Origin: UBA4729 sp038236865
GTDB taxonomy: Bacteria; Patescibacteriota; Saccharimonadia; Saccharimonadales; UBA4665
Assembly (NCBI GenBank): GCA_038236865.1
Contig: JBBRZI010000015.1
Span: 1-23,403 of the forward strand
Length of the DNA stretch: 23,403 nucleotides
Direction of reading: 5' to 3'
The position numbers and the translations under genes were made by a program. Shown here piece after piece: positions 21,283 through 23,403 of this stretch; the stretch's first letter is position 1, and every line of letters starts with the position of its first letter. The notes beneath the pieces are model-generated. The model was not told the origin of the DNA. It worked only from the letters and a program-made list of their open reading frames with translations, and did no database searches.

Positions 21283-22392
21283 CTAGAAATTGCCGGCAGC
21301 AACAATGGTCAGCGTATCCGTGTAGTCGTTGGCGGCGGCAACCGTGTTTGAGACGGCGGCGCGTTCTTTGAGGCTAATTTGGTCACCGCTACTGTAGCCG
21401 TTGCGTGATTGGAATGAACTGAAGACGTTGGCACCGTTAAATGAACCACCTTGCGTGCCGGAAGCGCCGCTATATTCAGCGTCGTAGGCAATCGTACCGG
21501 AGGCGGTACCACCAGCAGCGGTCGTCGAGGGTACAAAGGTATAGATGCTGGTGCCGGGGGTAACGGTATCAAGGGCGCCGTTGAACGTGCCCGTTGGGAT
21601 CGGCGTCGCCGGAGAGGTGGCTGAGGTTAGCGAGTTATTCTTTGACTTGACGTACGCTGTGTAACCGAGGGGGGAGTTGGTCGATACGGTCATAGTCAGG
21701 CCAGCTGACGTCTGGAGGGTCGAGGGGTCGAGCCTAGGAATCGTGTCACTGTTGGCACTCAAGGCAAAGCTAAAGTTACCAGCCACGGAAGCGTTAACCG
21801 TCACTTGATCACCGTTAGCACTCACGCCGTATATATAGGTTTGGACAACTGACGTATCAACAGTGTTTGTGGCACAGGCGGCGGTACCAGTGACCGTTTC
21901 GCTACAAACCGTAATGTTCTGGGCACCGGCAGTGCCAGGGTTAGTGATAGTACCGGCTGGTATCACAACACCGTAGAGGCTGGTGTTAACTAAGCTGGCT
22001 GAAGTCAAGCCGGATATCATGATGTCTCTCGTGCCCGCGGTAGCAGCGGCGGTGAGGGTACCTGGAGGCGCCACAATGGTGGCTGGGGTGTTCGGGTAGG
22101 TACCGGTGGTTGGTGTCGGTGTACCGGTCGCGATTGTAAAGCCAGCTGGGAACACAATATCAATCTTCGCGACGGTCGTCGGCGCAGTGTTGAGTTTAAA
22201 AGTAATGAGCATATCGTTGTTATCGCCGGCGCCACCTGACCCGGCAGTGATGCCTAGCCGACCAAGCCGCACGCCGGTTTGGGAAAGCTGGGTTGCCGAG
22301 GCCAGAGCCGGCAAAGCGGCGCTCAAAAGCAGAACGAGGGTACTGAATAATAAGAAGGTTTTGGCACTAATCGAACTAAGGTATTGTTTCAT
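21283..22392 (-). CDS. Secreted surface protein with AANDYTD...TIVAAGNF C-terminus
   Basis: 369 residues from ATG 22392, with GGAGG 5 nt upstream. The ATG at 22404 overlaps the TATAAT box and is not the start. The signal peptide is about 1-33 (TFLLFSTLVLLLSAALPALA). The mature part is Thr/Ala/Gly/Ser-rich and beta-predicted, with a first domain (TQLSQTGVRLGRLGITAGSG onward) and a second from VSANGDQVTVNASVAGNFSF. It ends NDYTDTLTIVAAGNF. The neighbouring upstream gene ends almost identically, so the pair are paralogues at least in their last domain. No membrane anchor or sortase motif is present, and the common ending may be a sorting or assembly domain, by inference. Confidence 0.82.
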   Translation of the reverse strand: MKQYLSSISAKTFLLFSTLVLLLSAALPALASATQLSQTGVRLGRLGITAGSGGAGDNNDMLITFKLNTAPTTVAKIDIVFPAGFTIATGTPTPTTGTYPNTPATIVAPPGTLTAAATAGTRDIMISGLTSASLVNTSLYGVVIPAGTITNPGTAGAQNITVCSETVTGTAACATNTVDTSVVQTYIYGVSANGDQVTVNASVAGNFSFALSANSDTIPRLDPSTLQTSAGLTMTVSTNSPLGYTAYVKSKNNSLTSATSPATPIPTGTFNGALDTVTPGTSIYTFVPSTTAAGGTASGTIAYDAEYSGASGTQGGSFNGANVFSSFQSRNGYSSGDQISLKERAAVSNTVAAANDYTDTLTIVAAGNF

Positions 22393-22397
22393 ATGTT

Positions 22398-22403
22398 CCT
22401 CCA
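22398..22403 (-). promoter_or_regulatory. -10 box of the 369-residue surface protein gene
   Basis: TATAAT read leftward, overlapping by one base the GGAGG-containing leader. The AT-rich spacer to the right carries a direct repeat CGAACTATA (two copies near 22437-22459), and a TTGACA (complement of 22491-22496) lies just after the upstream gene's stop. Confidence 0.6.
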
Positions 22404-22496
22404 TTATAGGGATTGTATGTATTTATATTATTAATTCGAACTATAGTTACGAACTATACTTAATATAGAATAACCTTAAGCGTCATAACGTGTCAA

Positions 22497-23402
22497 CTAG
22501 AAGTTGCCGGCGGCGACAATTGTCACGATATCAGTATAATCATTGGCCGCTACCACCGTAGTCGCGGCTTTTGCCTTGAAGAGCAAGCTGGCCACGCCGC
22601 CGGTGATTGGCGCCGAACTCGTGTAGAGGCTGCGGTTAAAGCTATCCACGATACCGACGGCGTCGCTCGTGCCGGCGTAGGGGCTGACGGCCGTCAGCGG
22701 GCCGCCCGACGATTGGCTGGCCGATGCTGATTGGGCGCCGTAGCCGCTCCCTACCGAACCCAACGCCACCGAGGCCGAAGCAATCGTGTTAGACGTTGAA
22801 GTACTTTTGAGGCCACCATTTTTAGACAGGATATACAAGTTTGCACCATTGCTGGCGTTGGTCGTTAAGCCAAGGTTAATCGTGTCAGAAGAAGTCCCGA
22901 TGGCACCGAGGCTCAAGGTACCAATACCAATACTAAAGGGTGGGGCGGCCTGACTAGTGGTCGTTAAGTTAAACGTAATCGATGGATTAGCCGTCGTAGC
23001 AGTGTTTGCCGCGCTGCTGGGGTTTGGACCATAGGCCGATTGAGTGAAGCTGCCTTGGGTGGCGCTGACCCGTACCCAGTATTGAGTATTGTAAGCGAGG
23101 CCAATAATGTTCGCCCCGCCGGCACCGCCCCACATCGCGTAGGTCCGGAAATCAGCCGTCGTCAGCGTGGTGCCGACCGTTAGATCGTTTTTGACGTAGT
23201 GCGTATCAGTCACGAAATCGTCGGTACTAATCTCGACGGCGTATGTGGCATCGGTCGGGTTACCCTGGGTATCGATCACGAAGTGTAGTTTATTGTAGTA
23301 AATGCCACCGTTGTTATTGAGGCTGGCAATTAGCGGGACGTTGGCTTGACGAGTGCCGATATAGGCTGGGGCGATCTTGTAGTTAGCGGTGGCGCTGGTC
23401 TG
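22497..23402 (-). CDS. Surface protein with the same C-terminal ending, N-terminus outside window
   Basis: A partial gene, open to the right window edge, with about 301 residues visible. The visible N-terminal part (from YKIAPAYIGTRQANVPLIAS through ATYAVEISTDDFVTDTHYV and LAYNTQYWVRVSATQG) reads like a fibronectin-III/Ig-type domain. After a Ser/Ala/Gly-rich linker a second domain begins at FSIGIGTLSLGAIGTSSDTI and ends AANDYTDIVTIVAAGNF. This last domain parallels the end of the 369-residue neighbour: glycine-rich YGAQSASASQSSGG region, then DSFNRSLYTSS, then lysine-containing strand and the common ending. Probably secreted, but the signal peptide is not in view. Confidence 0.8.
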   Translation of the reverse strand, partial: QTSATANYKIAPAYIGTRQANVPLIASLNNNGGIYYNKLHFVIDTQGNPTDATYAVEISTDDFVTDTHYVKNDLTVGTTLTTADFRTYAMWGGAGGANIIGLAYNTQYWVRVSATQGSFTQSAYGPNPSSAANTATTANPSITFNLTTTSQAAPPFSIGIGTLSLGAIGTSSDTINLGLTTNASNGANLYILSKNGGLKSTSTSNTIASASVALGSVGSGYGAQSASASQSSGGPLTAVSPYAGTSDAVGIVDSFNRSLYTSSAPITGGVASLLFKAKAATTVVAANDYTDIVTIVAAGNF

Positions 23403-23403
23403 A

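Overview
The window looks like a chromosomal segment of a Patescibacteria/CPR bacterium, most likely a Saccharibacteria (TM7) relative. This is inference from gene content: a tiny Asn-rich membrane protein, TreT-like glycosyltransferase, large beta-rich surface proteins with a shared C-terminal ending, and a standard code with UGA as stop. No rRNA or other marker is present to prove it. A notable trait throughout is that many genes have a TATAAT-like -10 box ending only 6-8 nt before the start codon. This implies leaderless mRNAs; a minority have a GGAGG-type ribosome binding site instead.

Region 1 (1-about 3750) is an accessory array. Eight small, unrelated genes all point rightward. Each is followed by a copy of a roughly 32-bp repeat that begins at or near the stop codon (core TAGTTGCGATAGC...CCTCCAA). 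Most copies are followed by a terminator hairpin, then a -10 box, then exactly 6 nt (7 in the last unit) and the next ATG. Cargo: cupin fragment, two small membrane proteins, a MazG-like pyrophosphohydrolase, a PRA-PH-like (COG4997-type) pyrophosphohydrolase, a ROK sugar kinase and two unknowns. It resembles an integron gene-cassette array, but the repeat lacks canonical attC core sites and every cassette carries its own promoter and terminator. The left repeats are alike and the right ones are degraded, which fits insertion from the left. I consider this the most interesting system here. The recombinase, if any, is outside the window.

Region 2 (3750-13600) is backbone metabolism: pyrD (a class 2-like enzyme with Cys where Ser is usual), a small membrane protein, an LMW protein-tyrosine-phosphatase/ArsC-like protein, a TreT-like GT4 glycosyltransferase followed by a frameshifted C-terminal tail, an MscS-type channel, uppS, a DnaQ-like exonuclease, a GlsB-like membrane protein, a 30-codon ORF with a good ribosome binding site, overlapping folC-folA, tRNA-Arg(TCG), a four-helix membrane protein and a cupin.

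Region 3 (13700-16150) holds tRNA-Arg(CCG) and a two-component operon (small coiled-coil protein, PAS histidine kinase, stand-alone receiver). The operon is divergent from an XRE-type regulator.

Region 4 (16385-23402) is a leftward cell-surface locus. It encodes two secreted proteins ending in the same AANDYTD...TIVAAGNF sequence (one cut by the window edge), two translationally coupled secreted beta-sandwich proteins with C-terminal membrane anchors, a 763-residue secreted protein and a bitopic membrane protein.
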